DNA from: Tubiluchus corallicola
Taxonomy: Eukaryota; Priapulida; Priapulimorpha; Priapulimorphida; Tubiluchidae
NCBI GenBank assembly: GCA_030141605.1
Contig: JAQGDQ010000050.1
Location: 628,971-692,970 of the forward strand
Direction of reading: 5' to 3'
DNA length: 64,000 nt
The position numbers and the translations under genes are program-made. Below the pieces are notes generated by a model. It saw only the letters and a program-made list of their open reading frames with translations. It was not told the DNA's origin and did not search any database. Shown here one piece after another: positions 12,801-27,800 of this stretch; the stretch's first letter is position 1, and every line of letters starts with the position of its first letter.

Positions 12801-15800
12801 ACCATGGTACCTGTCTGATTTTCTAAAGTTCAACAATCTGTACCTGCCTAGATTGATACCACCTTCAAAACTACCGATATTTGTCTCTAGAACAACGTGT
12901 AACTTGCGATGACCACATACTTCGTGTAGTAGTATCCTACACTGTTGGTAGTCTATCCAAATTAATACGTCATGAAATAAACGTTTTTAAATTCAGTTAG
13001 TTTTAATTCATTGTGAATGGTATTTTTTTAACATTACTGCTAACTCACTTTTAAATGTTTAGGTTGTTTGATGACAACTGTCTGAAGTAATTTTAACTTT
13101 TTATTGGTTATTAACAACATACCGATTTCCAGTGAGAAAAATCTTTTAATAGAACAAAAGGTATGTAGTAATTGTTGCACATATGTTGATTTATAATTTA
13201 CCAAATTTCTGTATTTCAGGAACCGAGTACAGCAGTAGCAAAGCTGCAGCAGAACAATGCAGGATTTTTTGAACTTGAAAATCACATCGCACATTTCTAT
13301 GTAAGCAGCTACTTTCAAGTGTCACCACTTCATGCATTACGCATTATTAATATTATTTACTCACAGTATTGCCATCCATTAAGATTATTTTACAATTAAC
13401 AGAGCATAACATACTTTTCATATTTGTATGGCAATGGCTATGGTTCAAATAGTTAAGGATCAGTTTGTCCTATTTCCAATTTGCATATTATTGTTGTCAC
13501 CAAACATACCTCATTTGCTGTCATTCTCTGAACTTTTCATTTCAATTTTCCATGCAGTTTTAACAGCATTTGTAAGCTTTTACCCTCCATTTCTACAAAA
13601 ATAAACTTGTAGCTTGCTTAACAATGAAATTGAGATGGTTCACCTTATATATATATATATATTCACCTTTATAAATTTGGAAATTATAACTGGTTGTAAG
13701 CAATGTTTTGTACATAATGCTGTAACTATTTTTCTGCTGGCTATACTTTGATGATTAAATTATAAGAGCTGCGGTCCTGATGGCTATTGTTCATTCGGAG
13801 AAATGACAAGTATTTTGTCTCAACAGTAATCATGGAAAGGTTATGAAATTTCAGTAAAATAAAAACTACAAATAAACATCTCTGATTATTTTGCATTGTA
13901 GTTCTGGTATAGTAGGTTATCCACATGTTTGATGCTCAAGTGGCCAGTTAGGTAAGTGGAATGAAAGTCCTTTTTATAATATTGTTTAAATACTTCTTAC
14001 ATTAGATTTTTGAAGTGACTGGCTTAAGAGACTAGCTTTATATTAACTTTTGTCATATGTAGAATTTACACCGTGAGATTGAAGATTTGCCTACCTCTTA
14101 TCATGTTCATTGTGTGGACTACACCACAGAATCACTCAAAATGTCTCTACAAATTGAAGCCAAAACATGGAAGAAAAGTTTGTCTGTTGCACTGCAGCTT
14201 GCTGCTAAGGTTAGAATAGAAGAAATGACAAACTTTATTGACCGGATGACCAAAAAGCTGGCACAGAAAATAGAGACATTAGGTAAGGTGCTTAATATAT
14301 GTAGGTTTTCTTAAATTAGTTGTAAGTAATGTGATATTTATTGTTTAATGCCGAAAAAATAGTCAGTGTGAATTCTAATTATCGCACATGCTGTTCTATA
14401 GCACGATCAGTCATTTTTCAGCTAAGTTTTATTATAAAAGTGTTGAGGCTGTTAAACCCTAGTAAGAAGCATATAAGATACAAACTTAATTTTTGAATAA
14501 AAAATTATTATGAACGAGTAGTAGTAGTTTTTTCCAGCATAATTATTATACTTCCTGATTCTATTTTCAAAGTCTGTGATACCAAAAACGTAAATTTTTG
14601 TTTGTACTATATGTGTTAGGTCTATCACCGTAAAATTCTATACACTGTTTGGTATAATTAGTCTGTGTGGAAAAATCGTCTCACACAGACTAATTTCAAA
14701 GTGCACTTTTTTGTGTCTTCTTCTGGTATTTAATTATTCTGTTTCAAAAATTGGCTGCGCAGCGCAGGTCTTGAACGTGTGAAACAAACGATGGTGCAAT
14801 CCACTGGAGTCGATTTTAACTGGCAACTGTGAAGATGTTGAGTGAGTTTCAACAATTTTTTGTGCCTTATTCCGACACTAGAGAAGTGTCCTAGTGAAAC
14901 ATCATAATCACATCAAATCAAACAGCTCCTGTAAATCTGTTGCTATGCATTCCGATAGCAAATGGAATACAACTCAACTGTACCCGGTGTTGTAGGAAAT
15001 CATAGCAAAATACCAAAAAGAGTTTGAAACTTCCAGCTCCGAAATAACTTTGGTTAATTAATAACATATAACACAAAATAACATATTGAAATGGAAAAAA
15101 TTCTATGAAATTGGTCTGACTAATTTCGGTAGTGCACATTGAAAAGTTGGCTTCATAATTAGTCTCACACAAACTAATTGCACTAAACAGTGTAATTAGC
15201 ACGGTCCTTTTTGTACTCTTCGACTCATTGATTACACTACTATATTATACGACACTACTATTGCCGATCATTTTCCGCCCACGTTTTCGATTGATCCCTT
15301 TTGTATGTTCAACAACTTCAACCAAATCTATCTTTAGGAGTAGAAGAACTTGAGCTGTTAGCTGCAGATTGGAGTTGCTGAAATACTCTAATAAATGTTA
15401 ATGTCTCAATATCTACAATGGATGGAATGAGACTTTGAAGAATAAACTTGTGTGTTAGCGCTCAAAGAGAGCGGACATGTAACACATTTCCAATGCTTTT
15501 ACATCGGAGTTGGTAGATCACAACAAATCTCTATTGTCATTAGTGTCAGTTCATTTAGAACTCCTTAATGTCTTATGTAACAATAACATTGCTGCATCTG
15601 ATAGATTGCCTCTGGCGTGAATAAATGATTATTATACATTAATTCGTTGTTAGTGATTGAGACAATTCCAATGTGGTGTGTCATCTATCACGTTTAAGTC
15701 TAACACAGGACAACCATAATAATAATATTTATTTAAAATTGATGTTAATACCCTCATACGGACTAAGTCTCAGCACTAAGAAGATGCAAAATTCTGTGGG

Positions 15801-18800
15801 CTTAAAATTAATAGGAAAATGGAATGCTGTGTTTTGCAGATGATATAAGGGAAAGATTAGATGTCCTAGATAAAGTGCGAAAAATGGAAATGGATATTGA
15901 GATGATGCTAGCACCTATAGAAGAAGCTTATGATGCCATGATTCACTATGACGTTACTGGAATTGTGAAGGATTCTGAAGTTGTAGAATCCCTTATATAT
16001 AACTGGAAGAAGCTGCTGTCACAGGTAACAATCTCATAGATTCTAGCATGACTCTATTCACCTGCAGTTGACAGTCATAAAGATCAGGGCAGCTTATATA
16101 AACAAAGCAACCTTTTCCACTTGGTCCTCAACAATTTTTGCGAATTAACATATTAAGCTTGTCAGAGGTTGCCTAGTTCTGCACTTTTTTGCTAATTTTA
16201 GGGAAAAATAAGAGTCCAGTTGATTTGTATGGCTCAGTACACACTTTCAAGCATTTTTAGTGAGTAAATGATTAAAAAATTCAATACAGTTGAGTGGCAA
16301 GGAGATTGTATAAATGCAAAGTATTCAGGCTGATCCATAAAATCAAATTTTCTTTATTATATAAGTATTATATGTGAATCAAATCGGCATGCAGTAAAGA
16401 ATCTTTGAATATTTTGCTCACGTTAAGAATTCATTGGGTTCAGTAATAGAGAAGAAGTAAGTAACATAGCAGTTTATTATCATCAGCTATATAAACGTCA
16501 TATAAGACTGGATGTACCTAAGAACTTCTACTCCCAGGATGTAATCAGTCACTGGAACAGACTGCTGCAAGCCGCAATTGACGCTACAAGCATAAATCAA
16601 TTTAAAAACAAAATAGGATCATATATCAAAAAGTTGCAATACGCAAATCTAAAATACTTTTGTAACAGTCCACAGTGCTGCCACATTTAATATGCATCTA
16701 TAGCCCTTTTTACTGGGCTTTTGCATTTATTTTACCATCCACGAAGCTTTGAAAATCTCAGAGGATCTATGGAGTTGATGGCATGGGACCTCTTTCCAGG
16801 TAAATTTAGCTAAATATTGTCCTTTCATTCCTATTCGACCTGTTCAAAACATGAAGGAAAAACGTGAACAAATGTTCCATTGTTCTAAAAAAAGGTAATA
16901 CTCACTGCAACAGGAGCTGTGTGTACACCTGACAATTTCAGTGTATGATTTATACAAGTGACAAATTTTGCTTTTGGGTTAATTTCTTTGATAGATTTCT
17001 GCAGACCGGTGTGTTGACACAGCAGCATTATCATAGGCCTGCCCTCTGCAGTTTTGTATATCACTTCCTTCATTCTTTAGTTTTTCCACAATCATAGTTG
17101 AAACATTCTCAGCGGTTTTATTTTTATTTCAATGAAATCAACAAAAGATTCCATAACCTTGACGATATTCCCGTCGATTATAACGTAATGTAAAACCTGG
17201 CTCATTTAATCTTCACTGCGAAATATCAGGAGTGCTGTGGAAGGTCATAGAAAAATATTTAGCTTGTCTTACTTGCTCAATTATTTTGCTCTTCATGTTT
17301 TCTCCCAAAATTTCTATAAACTCATTATCCCATTATCAAACGAGTTTACCCATAAACTCCTTGGTAAAGTAGCAAACTTTTTACCAACCTTGATTCTCAA
17401 AAGGTGTTCAGAGGTGATTCTCAAAACATTAGCTTCGTAGTACTGGCTAATATTTCACTAATAAATGAACCAACTGTAAAAAATTTCGTCTTTTTCTGAT
17501 TGCTTCATGGCGAACGTCAATCTCATCAGTCTCACAACCAATTTGTTCTCGGTGACCCCGTAAAGCCAAATTCTGTTTAGCTGGGAATCTAATGATATCA
17601 AGTAATCTTGAAAGAATCTCCCTCCACTTTTTCACTTCGTTTTCTCTAATTTCTGGTTCTTTCTTATCAATTGTTGCTCCACAACTATCCTAATTTCTAA
17701 CTCCTTCCATTGGGTGAAAGCTTGGACGTGAGCTATACTACATTTGTGCTCAATAGTTTAGGATTCAGTTTCCACCACATGTTGAATCCATCCACGGAAT
17801 TAAAGTGGGAGTGACTTCTGTTTGAAAGAGTTTGCAACAAAAGCAGTAAACTGCTTTTTTTGTTTAGGAGAGTATACCATCCACGATCTCAAAAGTTTCT
17901 CACCAGTTGGCAGAGTTTGAAGAAACCCCTCGCGTGTTAATCATCTAGTTTTTTTTTCCTTTAGCAGATGCACTCTGATGCATCTCTTACAAGGTAGGTT
18001 CAGTAGGTTCAGCAGTAGCAGTAGGTTCAGAAACTGCTTCAGTGTCTGCTAAAGCAGTCAGTTCAGCCTCAAAAACCGCTGCAGTTTCAGCAGTAGCACT
18101 GCGTTAAAGCTCAGAAAAGATCCGGTTTCAGCAGTTACAGTAGGTTCAGAAACTGATCCAGTTTCAGTAGTAATGGTTGGCTCAGAAACTGCTTCAGTTT
18201 CAGCAGTAGCAGTGCGTTCAAGCTCAGAAACGGCTCCAGTTTCAGCAGTTCTAGTAGGTTCAGAAACTGATCCAGTTTCAGTAGTAATGGTATGCTCAAA
18301 AACTAGGGAAGCTATTGTCTGCTAAGGAAGAAACCATGCACCCTGCATGCTTCAAAAAGCAAAAGTCTCGTTACTTTGCAGCTTCTTCAAATTTTAACAG
18401 AGCAAAGATTATATGAATGTCAGTTAACTTCAGCAAAGAGTCAGTTAATACAAAGCGTGCACAGCGCAGAAACTTTGAAATCGGAGAGTGAAAGACTACG
18501 CAAATATCACAAAGCTATTAAATTACTAATTATCAATGAAACATCATCACTTCTCAGCATTTGTCTTTTTACTGTTCCGACACAATCAACTTTTTCAGTG
18601 TAATGTCCTGGCCCACCAACACAAGTATTGCTATACTCAAAAGTAAGGCGTACTAAACTGGATGACCATAAAGATCTTACAGATGTGCGTGTACACTATC
18701 GTCAGGGGAGTCTCCGCCTACGTGAATTTGTTTTACCTGTTGTTTAGTGTAACTGTCATTGTAACCTAAAGCTGCATTCACGTTTATCATCTTAACAAAG

Positions 18801-21800
18801 CATAAATATACAACAGAACGCATCATATAAAATAGTACAAAAATATATAATTAGTAAAATAATACAAATACACACCGTTTACCAGGGATAAACAACTATA
18901 GAAATTTACATGTACGTAGTTGAACACTTGAGAGTTGGAAGCTGGCCCGTTATGCATCAATACCATGAATAATACCACACTCGTCGTCTAGATCTCCTAT
19001 ATGTATGCACCTCCACTGCATTCCAGGGCACACTCCGCTCCTGGTTTGCCTCCTCGTCAACTCCCTGTCTGTTGAATCTGACTCCTCTAATGACCCTGTC
19101 ATGCCAACCGTAACCACATCAGCTATCACTGACAACACAAATAGTATTTCCTCATTGACCTCCAAATCCAGGTCTTCCCTTTTCCAACTACGGCTCGTAG
19201 CATCACTGACCCTGTCCTCCAAGCTCCAGCCATAACCATAACCCAGCAGACTGACGTAGAGTTTAACAGTCTATCCGCCAACAAAAGAACAGCTCCTCCA
19301 GATGCAGCACGAGACGCAGGCAGGTTAAGCCTCATATGGATTCAGCCACTAACATGGATTCAAGCACATTCTTGTGGACATTCTAACCAGGATAAATGCA
19401 AATGAACAGATAACATTATCCACAGTCATGCTGACTAGCATTCCAAATAAATATGACAAAATAAACTAAATACTGGTTTCAACACTAAGATAGTACACCG
19501 TATGCCATGACATATCAATTCTGCCCACTCCCCAACTAGCAAGAGGAAACCCATTTTTTTCTGATTCACCTGTCCAACCCCTCACCAGGCACAACTAATC
19601 TGTCAGAATAATCCCAGCAATCAATACTTATATAAGCTGACCATTGCACCCCCTGTCTCCCCCTAGCTACTTTTGTCTTGCCATTTTTGTGTTCAACTGA
19701 AAGGTAATTGAATTTGCTCTTTTTTTTAGTGTCTAGTAGCACAAAGTCATCTACAAGAAATACAGCCAATAATGAAAGCAGACTTGATACAAAAGGTGGC
19801 AGAGTTTAAAACAGAAGTGAGAGCCTTCCAGGAGGCCTATGATTTCAGGTAAGTGTTGAGAAGTACTGTGAACTGTGGTTGATGCAGGATTTACCTGATC
19901 AGCATAAATGTTGCAACTTTGCTATTATTTTGTTTAGAGGATCTAATCAACAACATATACCACCTGACCAAGCATTGGACAAGATTGCTGTATCTCAGGC
20001 GAAGTTTTCTGAGCTGTGGTCGAAGTATGAGATGTACGGACGTGGTGAAGACCTGTTCCAGTTGCCAAGATCTGAATTTCCTGAACTCGTTCGCATCAAA
20101 AAAGAATTAGGTATGCTTAAAAATAACTCAAGCCTTTTTTTATAAACATTTATTTGAAATAATTGCCTTTGGTAAACAGTAAATAAATGATGAATTAAGT
20201 TGCCTCAGGCTGCAAAATTTACAGGAGCACACTTTAACAGGAAAAACAAATCTATCACAAAATATACATAACTATTCCAATTGTTTATTAAGATAATTAA
20301 AATGGTTAGATGAACCAATATATTGCTGTACCAGGTCAAATGATGTTCTGTTCATAACTTAGTAGAGAACTACCAGAAAGAAAAACTGAAATTTTTAATT
20401 GTGGGTCAAAGTTATTACTATATTTATTTTGCAAGCTCACGAGTAAGTAGTCCATTTAATTCATTAACTGTCAGTTTAAATAATTTGCTTGTTTTTCTTC
20501 TTTACAGGACTCTTGCAAAAGCTGTATCAACTTTACAGCACTGTGGTAATGAAAGTGAACAGCTACTATGAGTTACAATGGAACAACATTGACATTGAAA
20601 CCATTAATGCAGAAGTTATTGAGTTTCAGAATAGGTATAAATTATTGCTGTGTGTGTTAGTCACAAACACTTGGGACTAATCTTTGCAGAAATTATTGCA
20701 GATACCTTATATTATTATCAGATAATAAAAAGTATATTTTATGAAATCAAAGTATTACCTGTTGTATGCCTTAGATATAACCAAGTAAAAAAAATACAGA
20801 CAATTAACACGACAGCTACATAAAAATCTGTCAGATCTGTTTTGACAGTGGTGCTAATGTCATCTCTGTGTGTGCAAACCACGAGCCAATGCAACAAACT
20901 GTGTATGGATGCAATGAATAGCGTGTGTCAGTTTGACACTAAAAAGTTACCTGATTAATAGCCCATTATAAACGACAATTGAGCAATTTTTAGCAATGTG
21001 AACATCTAAGTTTACTAAACTTTAAACATACTAAAACCTTCAAATACAGAAAATTGAGCTAGCTGCTGAAACATCACTTTGCACTAACTGGGGAACCTCA
21101 CAGTTGTTTGCTTCCCCAGATGCCCCAGTTCACTGCATACTTTGCTCTACAAGTCACTATATGCCACAGGCTGTTTTGTTATATTTTTACCTTACCACAT
21201 GATGCCAACAAAGTCAAAATGATTACTTCGAATATTTCAGCTGTTGGAAGTTGCCTCGTGCATTGAGAGAATGGCCTGCCTACAATGAGTTGAGGAAGAA
21301 GGTTGATGACTGGAATGAGACAATACCGTTGCTTGAGCTGATGGCAAACAAGGCAATGCAGCCAAGGCACTGGGAAAGGTTTGTTTATATTTATTAGAAT
21401 GACACAACCTGTTGACTAACTGCAACGGCTGTTGCATTATTCTGTTCTCAACCTTTTATTCCAGGAGACTTTCTAGGGCTTTTTAAGTATTGATGCAGCT
21501 TTTTGGAAACCAATACTTCCTCACTAATTGTTAAAAGTAGTCCAATGTTTTAAATGCATTCTTTGCTTAGCCTAATACTGCTGAAATGCTGTTGTCGAAT
21601 GCTATCAGCATTTTGTGCTACCTATCTGCATTTGACAATGTAGCAAGCTATTGCAGTGGCATTATAACATGACAAAATCTTTAAACTAAGATCATTACAT
21701 TTGAAAACAGAATTTTTGAAACTCAAATAGACCTACAAGCAAAACTCAATGGAGAAGTTGTCTTACCTGCAGTACTTATAAATTTGCCAAAAATATGATA

Positions 21801-24800
21801 GTAATTTTAATGATTGTCTCATGCATGTTAAAATCAGTTTCTGAATGCTCTGTTATTAGTGCTGGCATTGACAAAAGTTCATTTGTTCTGCATTTAATAC
21901 ATTGCCATTAAATAGGTAAAATCTTCAACTATAGAGTTTTGAAAAAGTTATTACATTTTTGGAAATTTCCATAAGTGAAAACTACATCACAAAAAGCAAG
22001 TGCCTTTGTAACCTCTTTAAGTACCTGAGTTGTAATTGTGCTTATGCATATATTATATACATAGCTGTCATACATGGGCTAGTCTAGACCATCTACTTTG
22101 ATAGATCCAGAAAAGAATCATTAACTTTGTTGGCCTTGACATGGCATCAAATCTTGAATCTCTTGATTGATGAATGCCAATTGCTTCACTGTGCCTTTTT
22201 GTAGATGTCTTTATTCTAGGTGGTTTGATAGTACTTATCTTATGTCTAAGTTACAGCAAAATACAAAGTTCTGCTGTTGCTGATTTCTTATTTATATCGT
22301 TGGCATTCTTAAATGCAGAATAGGCTTTTTTATAACAATTTCTTTTCACTGACATCACTTCTTGAAACACCTTGTCAGCATTTTGCTTCCATTTTTCCTG
22401 AAACCTCCTGCCATTTAAGAAAAAACAGCAATGGGCACCTGCGTAGTGCCTCTTAATAAATTAAACTTTCTATATTTTATTTTTAATTATATTCTCCTTT
22501 ATGTGGTCTGTTTAGAGTAGAGCAGTTTGGTCTTCTGAATATGAAAAACTGCCTAAAAAAGTTCTGGTTTAGCTGCTAATTGTTTATGTGCTTCGACACA
22601 CCAGTTCTCAGAGGAGTGTTTGTCACAGCTTATGTATCATAGTTCTTGTTTTTAGGATACAAAACGTTTTGCAATATAAATTTGATGTCAACATGGTGGG
22701 ATTTTTGCTGAAACATTTGATAAAGGCTCCTTTGTTAGAACATAAAGATGATATTGAGGTGAGTGAATATATTTAACTAAATCGTATGTTTTGTTACATT
22801 TGAGTTACATTCATATTCAGTGTTTTACTGCTTTACTTTTTTATTAATTACTTATTTTCCATTTTTTGTTTTCAGCAACATACAAATGTTGGTCACTTTG
22901 CTCAAGTTGCTAAATAAAAGTCTTATGTTAATAAAGCACTAACATTTTTAAAACTAGTATGTTGTTCTAATGATCTACAATCGTGTGAATCCTGATTCTA
23001 TTGCTTGCTCTTATATTATGATAACTATGTACATCCTGGAAGTAGAGTTAACACAATATTAAGGAAAAAATTGATATATTTATTAGATAATTTAGAAAGC
23101 CACTTGTTTCAAGTTATTGGTTGACAATGATCACCTTATCCTATTGCTAGACTGCAGCTTGGTTGTTTATTGCTTCGTTGTTTTGCAGTTTAGTTGTTTT
23201 TTGCTTCCTGGCAAGTTAAAGTTATTTTGAGGGTTAGCAATAGCTGACAGGTTTGCTTAGAATTGATTTCTTGATGTAATATGAAAACAACAAGTTTGAA
23301 TGTGATGCTTTATATAAACATGCTACCTTTTTAACCAACTTATCGTATAACTGATTATGTTGTGTTGTGTAGGAAATTTGCATATCGGCTGTTAAAGAAA
23401 AAGACATTGAAGCTAAACTGCGCACAGTTGTTAATGAGTGGGAGTCACAAGTGTTTGTTTTTGCCTCATTCAAGCATCGTGGTGAACTACTACTAAAATG
23501 TAAGTATTATGACATTAACGTATCAAATAATATATTATGGTGGAGGACTACTATAACATTTTAAACTTTTTTCTCCAGTGCCATAGGATTACTCAAATTA
23601 TCCATCTGTTCTGAAAATTGTATGTTTATTAGAAGGGAATTTGAAATTTTTAGGCACCTACATAAATGTTAAATTGGAGTGATGTGCTGCTAACACAGAG
23701 TGTATTCTTCAATAATATACTGCCTTAGTTTGATATATTATACTGCCTAGATTGTATAGTCTTTACCTTATTTTTTGCACTCGACTTTTTTAAAATAATT
23801 TTTTTCTGTAGCTGAACATCTCCTGGAGCTGATAGCCATGATGGAGGATAGTTTAATGATACTAAGCTCATTGATGAGCAACAGGTACTTAAGAAATAAT
23901 TACTATGTTAGAACAGAAGCAGTAACATAATTAACGAAATTACAAAAACCGTAACAGAAACTAACACCAATAGCAATAAAAACAGCTACGATAACAAGTG
24001 AATGATGCAGTAGAAGTGACAAGAACTGAGCCAGGGACAAGTTGCATAAACAATTGCAACAGCAACACCGGCAACTGAAACATAAACAGCTACAACAGCT
24101 TCATTGCAACAAATGAGCAATGTCAGTGACAACATCAACATCATCATTAATTTTCATTAGTGTTTCCTGCTATGCTTGTTCGACCACGAGGAAGCTTTTT
24201 ATAAAATTGCCGTCAAGTGGAATAGGATCATGTCTCTCAGAGTCTCTCTGGCTAGTTTTTGGCAGAAAACAGAATACAAAAAATTGTTGTATCTTGAGTT
24301 CGTTATTTTTTTCATGTACTATACTTGATTTTTCCAGTGTCACTACTTTTACTAAATGATTTCATTTCCATTTCTGTAATGTAACCTGTCAATTTATATT
24401 TAACTATTGAATTATCTTACAGATACAATGTGCCGTTTAAAGCAAGCATTCAGACATGGATACATAAACTCACTGGTACCACTGAAGTGTTGGAAAACTG
24501 GCTCAGTGTGCAGAATCTTTGGATATATCTGGAAGCTGTATTTGTCGGAGGAGATATTGCTAAACAGCTACCAATGGTATCTAACTGTTTTCATATTACT
24601 GTGTAAATGATTATTCATGTGTAAGCATGGCTTATTTCACTGATTGAAGCAGGTGTTTCCAAAAGCAAACTAATTTCAAGTAGACCTTTTAATTGTGAAC
24701 GTGATGTAACTGCAGTGAAATTATGAGTATCATTACATAGCATTCTGCAAGTTGAAATTTTTTTCTGTTCTACTCTATACTGCTAGAAAAACTTTTTTAA

Positions 24801-27800
24801 AAATTTCTAGAGCTTTCCACGAGCAACCAGCCAAATTTCTAAAATAGTCTTTTCCCATATTCATTTCATTATTGTTGTGTTGTATATATGATATGATATT
24901 AAATTTAATTAAACACGGAATATGATATTAAATTAAAAAGCCAGTGTTTAATACAGTCAAACCTCGTTATAATGCCTCCTTTATCATGCTAACCTCTCTT
25001 AAAACCTAATTTTTGCACAATTTTAAATGTCCAGATTTGCATAGATTTGCACCTCATTATAATGCCAAACTCACATAATGCTAACTTTTCTGCAGTCCCA
25101 AAGTAGAGAGGATTAAGAGGTTTCACTGTACCTATATTTTGTTATAGACGGCATTTTCTCAAGACAAAATGGGCCGTGTCAGTTAGTTTGGTTGAAGATG
25201 TCATACTGCTATTAGGTGTTGTAATTGCCATTTGAGTGACACGTGTTTTTTGATCTTCTTGTATAAGTATATCATATTAAGTATATGAAGTTCTTAATAT
25301 AAAACTGCTTCACCTCTACCAGTTTAGTGCCTCATCTCAGACAATTATCCTGATAATGAGCAATGATAATGATACTTTATCCTGACAAGTTCCTGTCCTG
25401 CTACAATCATCAATTTTAGCAGGCCTTCTGCTAAGTGTGATATTTTGATGTGCAGTATGCTCAAAAACAATTTGGCTTCTCACTCCTGTATTAAAACTCT
25501 CTACCATGTGCATTCCTTCTTGCATTGCTTGCCTTTCTAATGTGGTAGGTTTTAGATTGCAGTCCTTTCTTGACACTAAATTTTCTTTTAAATTACCAGC
25601 TTATTTGAGTATTTTTTTATTTTGCTGCGGCAAGAGCAAAATTTTTGGTGAGTGTGTAGCATAATATTTTATTTGCTTATTATTACTTTAGGAAGCTAGA
25701 AGATTTCAAAACATTGATAAAACTTGGGTGAGGCTCATCAAGCGTGCGCATGAAGTCACAAATGTTGTTCAGTGTTGTGTCGGTGACGAATCACTTGGTG
25801 TTCTGCTGCCAAGATTGCAAGATCAACTGGAAATCTGTCAGAAATCACTTAGTGGTTACCTGGAAAAGAAAAGACTAGTTTTCCCCCGTTTCTTTTTTGT
25901 TTCTGATCCTGCCCTTTTGGAGATTTTAGGTCAAGCCAGTGACCCACACACTATACAGGTGCAAAGCATTTATTGCTCTTACAAGTGGTTTTTTACCATA
26001 CATAACTAAAAGTAAAGTGGTACTCAATATGAAAACCTTTTTTGCTGTTGCGCCATTTTCTTAAAGCACAGAGTACTTATATTTCCAACTGCATGTGTTT
26101 TATGTTATTCATATCTGCTTACAGTAAAAAAGTAAAACAAATTTAATTATAAGTAGTTGTAAAAATGTCATTTATGCTGCGAACAAGAATTATGGTAGTA
26201 GCAAGCAATCAGTCAACAAGAAAAACTTTTCTTTTACTTTGAGTGATTTTTCTGGGCTGCTTTTTAAGTGCTTCTTTGTAAAGTGAGTATAACTCTTAAA
26301 GTTGGGTGTTTGTAAAAGAAGCCAACATTGTTAATATGGACAACAGCTTTATAGCATTTGGTAATCCTGCCTTCGACAGACTAGTTTATCTCTGATTCCT
26401 ACACTGGAATCTGATTAAAAAGGTGCTAACAAGACCAGTATTTAGCTAGATCAATGAGTCCCAATAATTTGAATAATCTAGTTATTTGTTCTCCTTTCAC
26501 TGAGCTTCTGTAACTTCTTCTGAAGCACAGCATATCCAATAATGAAGTGTAGTAAAAACAAACTGAAGATATTTTTTCTGGGTTTACTTGATCTGAGTTT
26601 TTATTAGCTCCTTTTTGTTCGAGTAGTACAGATTATAAATGTAGATACATGTTTGTTTTTCATAGTCTCATTTGCTGAGCGTATTTGACAACACGAAGAA
26701 TGTTGAGTTCACAGATGATGAATACGAAAAGATAGTCAGCATCACATCGCAAGAGGGAGAGAGAATTGAGCTTGAGAATCCAGTTTTTGCCAAAGTAAGT
26801 GACTGGCTGATATCAGCTAGGTGCAAAATTGGATTGGTTTAAATAAGACAATTCAGCTTTTGGTTGTTATTTTCCATGGCTGTACAGGTAGTCATTGACT
26901 TACAACCACAATTGGGGCTGGCCGATTGGTTGTAAAATGAATTGGATGCGAGTCGGACCTGTATATTTTAGCGGTGTGCCTCTACACAGAAGTATGGTGG
27001 CAGCTACGATTAATTTATCAAAACAGATAGCGATTTGAAGTTAATTTGATTAAAAAATAGAAAGAAATATGAGTTATAGTTGGTTTTGTATAATTAATTC
27101 ATTTTAATTCACTTAAAAGTTGCTATGGGGTCATAAAGTGGAACAGTTGTAAGTCGTAGAGGTCATAAGTCCATGACTACTTGTATTGTAAATCAAATAA
27201 TTAATGCGTGCTGGAATTTTTACGAATTTTGCATAGAAGTCCTGACATAATAATTTCCAAGCATGTAAATTACAATAATAATAAAGTCGCTTACTGGCTA
27301 TATAACAGTATTAGTTGAATGGTTATTTTACATAGGCCAGTCTTTTAGTTTTAAAATCACTATTAGTTATTTACTGCACCATCTGGACTTATGAGTCCGC
27401 TTTCTACAACTTTTAGAAAAATTAAGTACATGTAGTTCTAGATAGCATGTCATTTATTGCAATGTTTGGTAACTTCTACTTTTACATCAACCTCAAATGT
27501 AAACTATTTGTTATGTAAATTCTCTTTTAACAGGGCAACGTTGAGTGTTGGCTTGGGGACTTGCTGTCAGCATCTAAGAATAGCATACAGCACATTATTT
27601 CCAATGCCGTCTCGGAAATGGAGTTACCTGATTTTAATCTTCTCACTTTTGAGAATAATTTTCCAGCCCAGGTAAGACCATTTTCCAGTTCTACCTACCT
27701 TGATGTGTAAGTAACATTCTGCCTCAGAAAGTGCAAAACACAGTTTCTTACCCATCTAGCTAGTTTGTAAAGAAGTCAGTTAATTAGCTTCATGCTAGCG

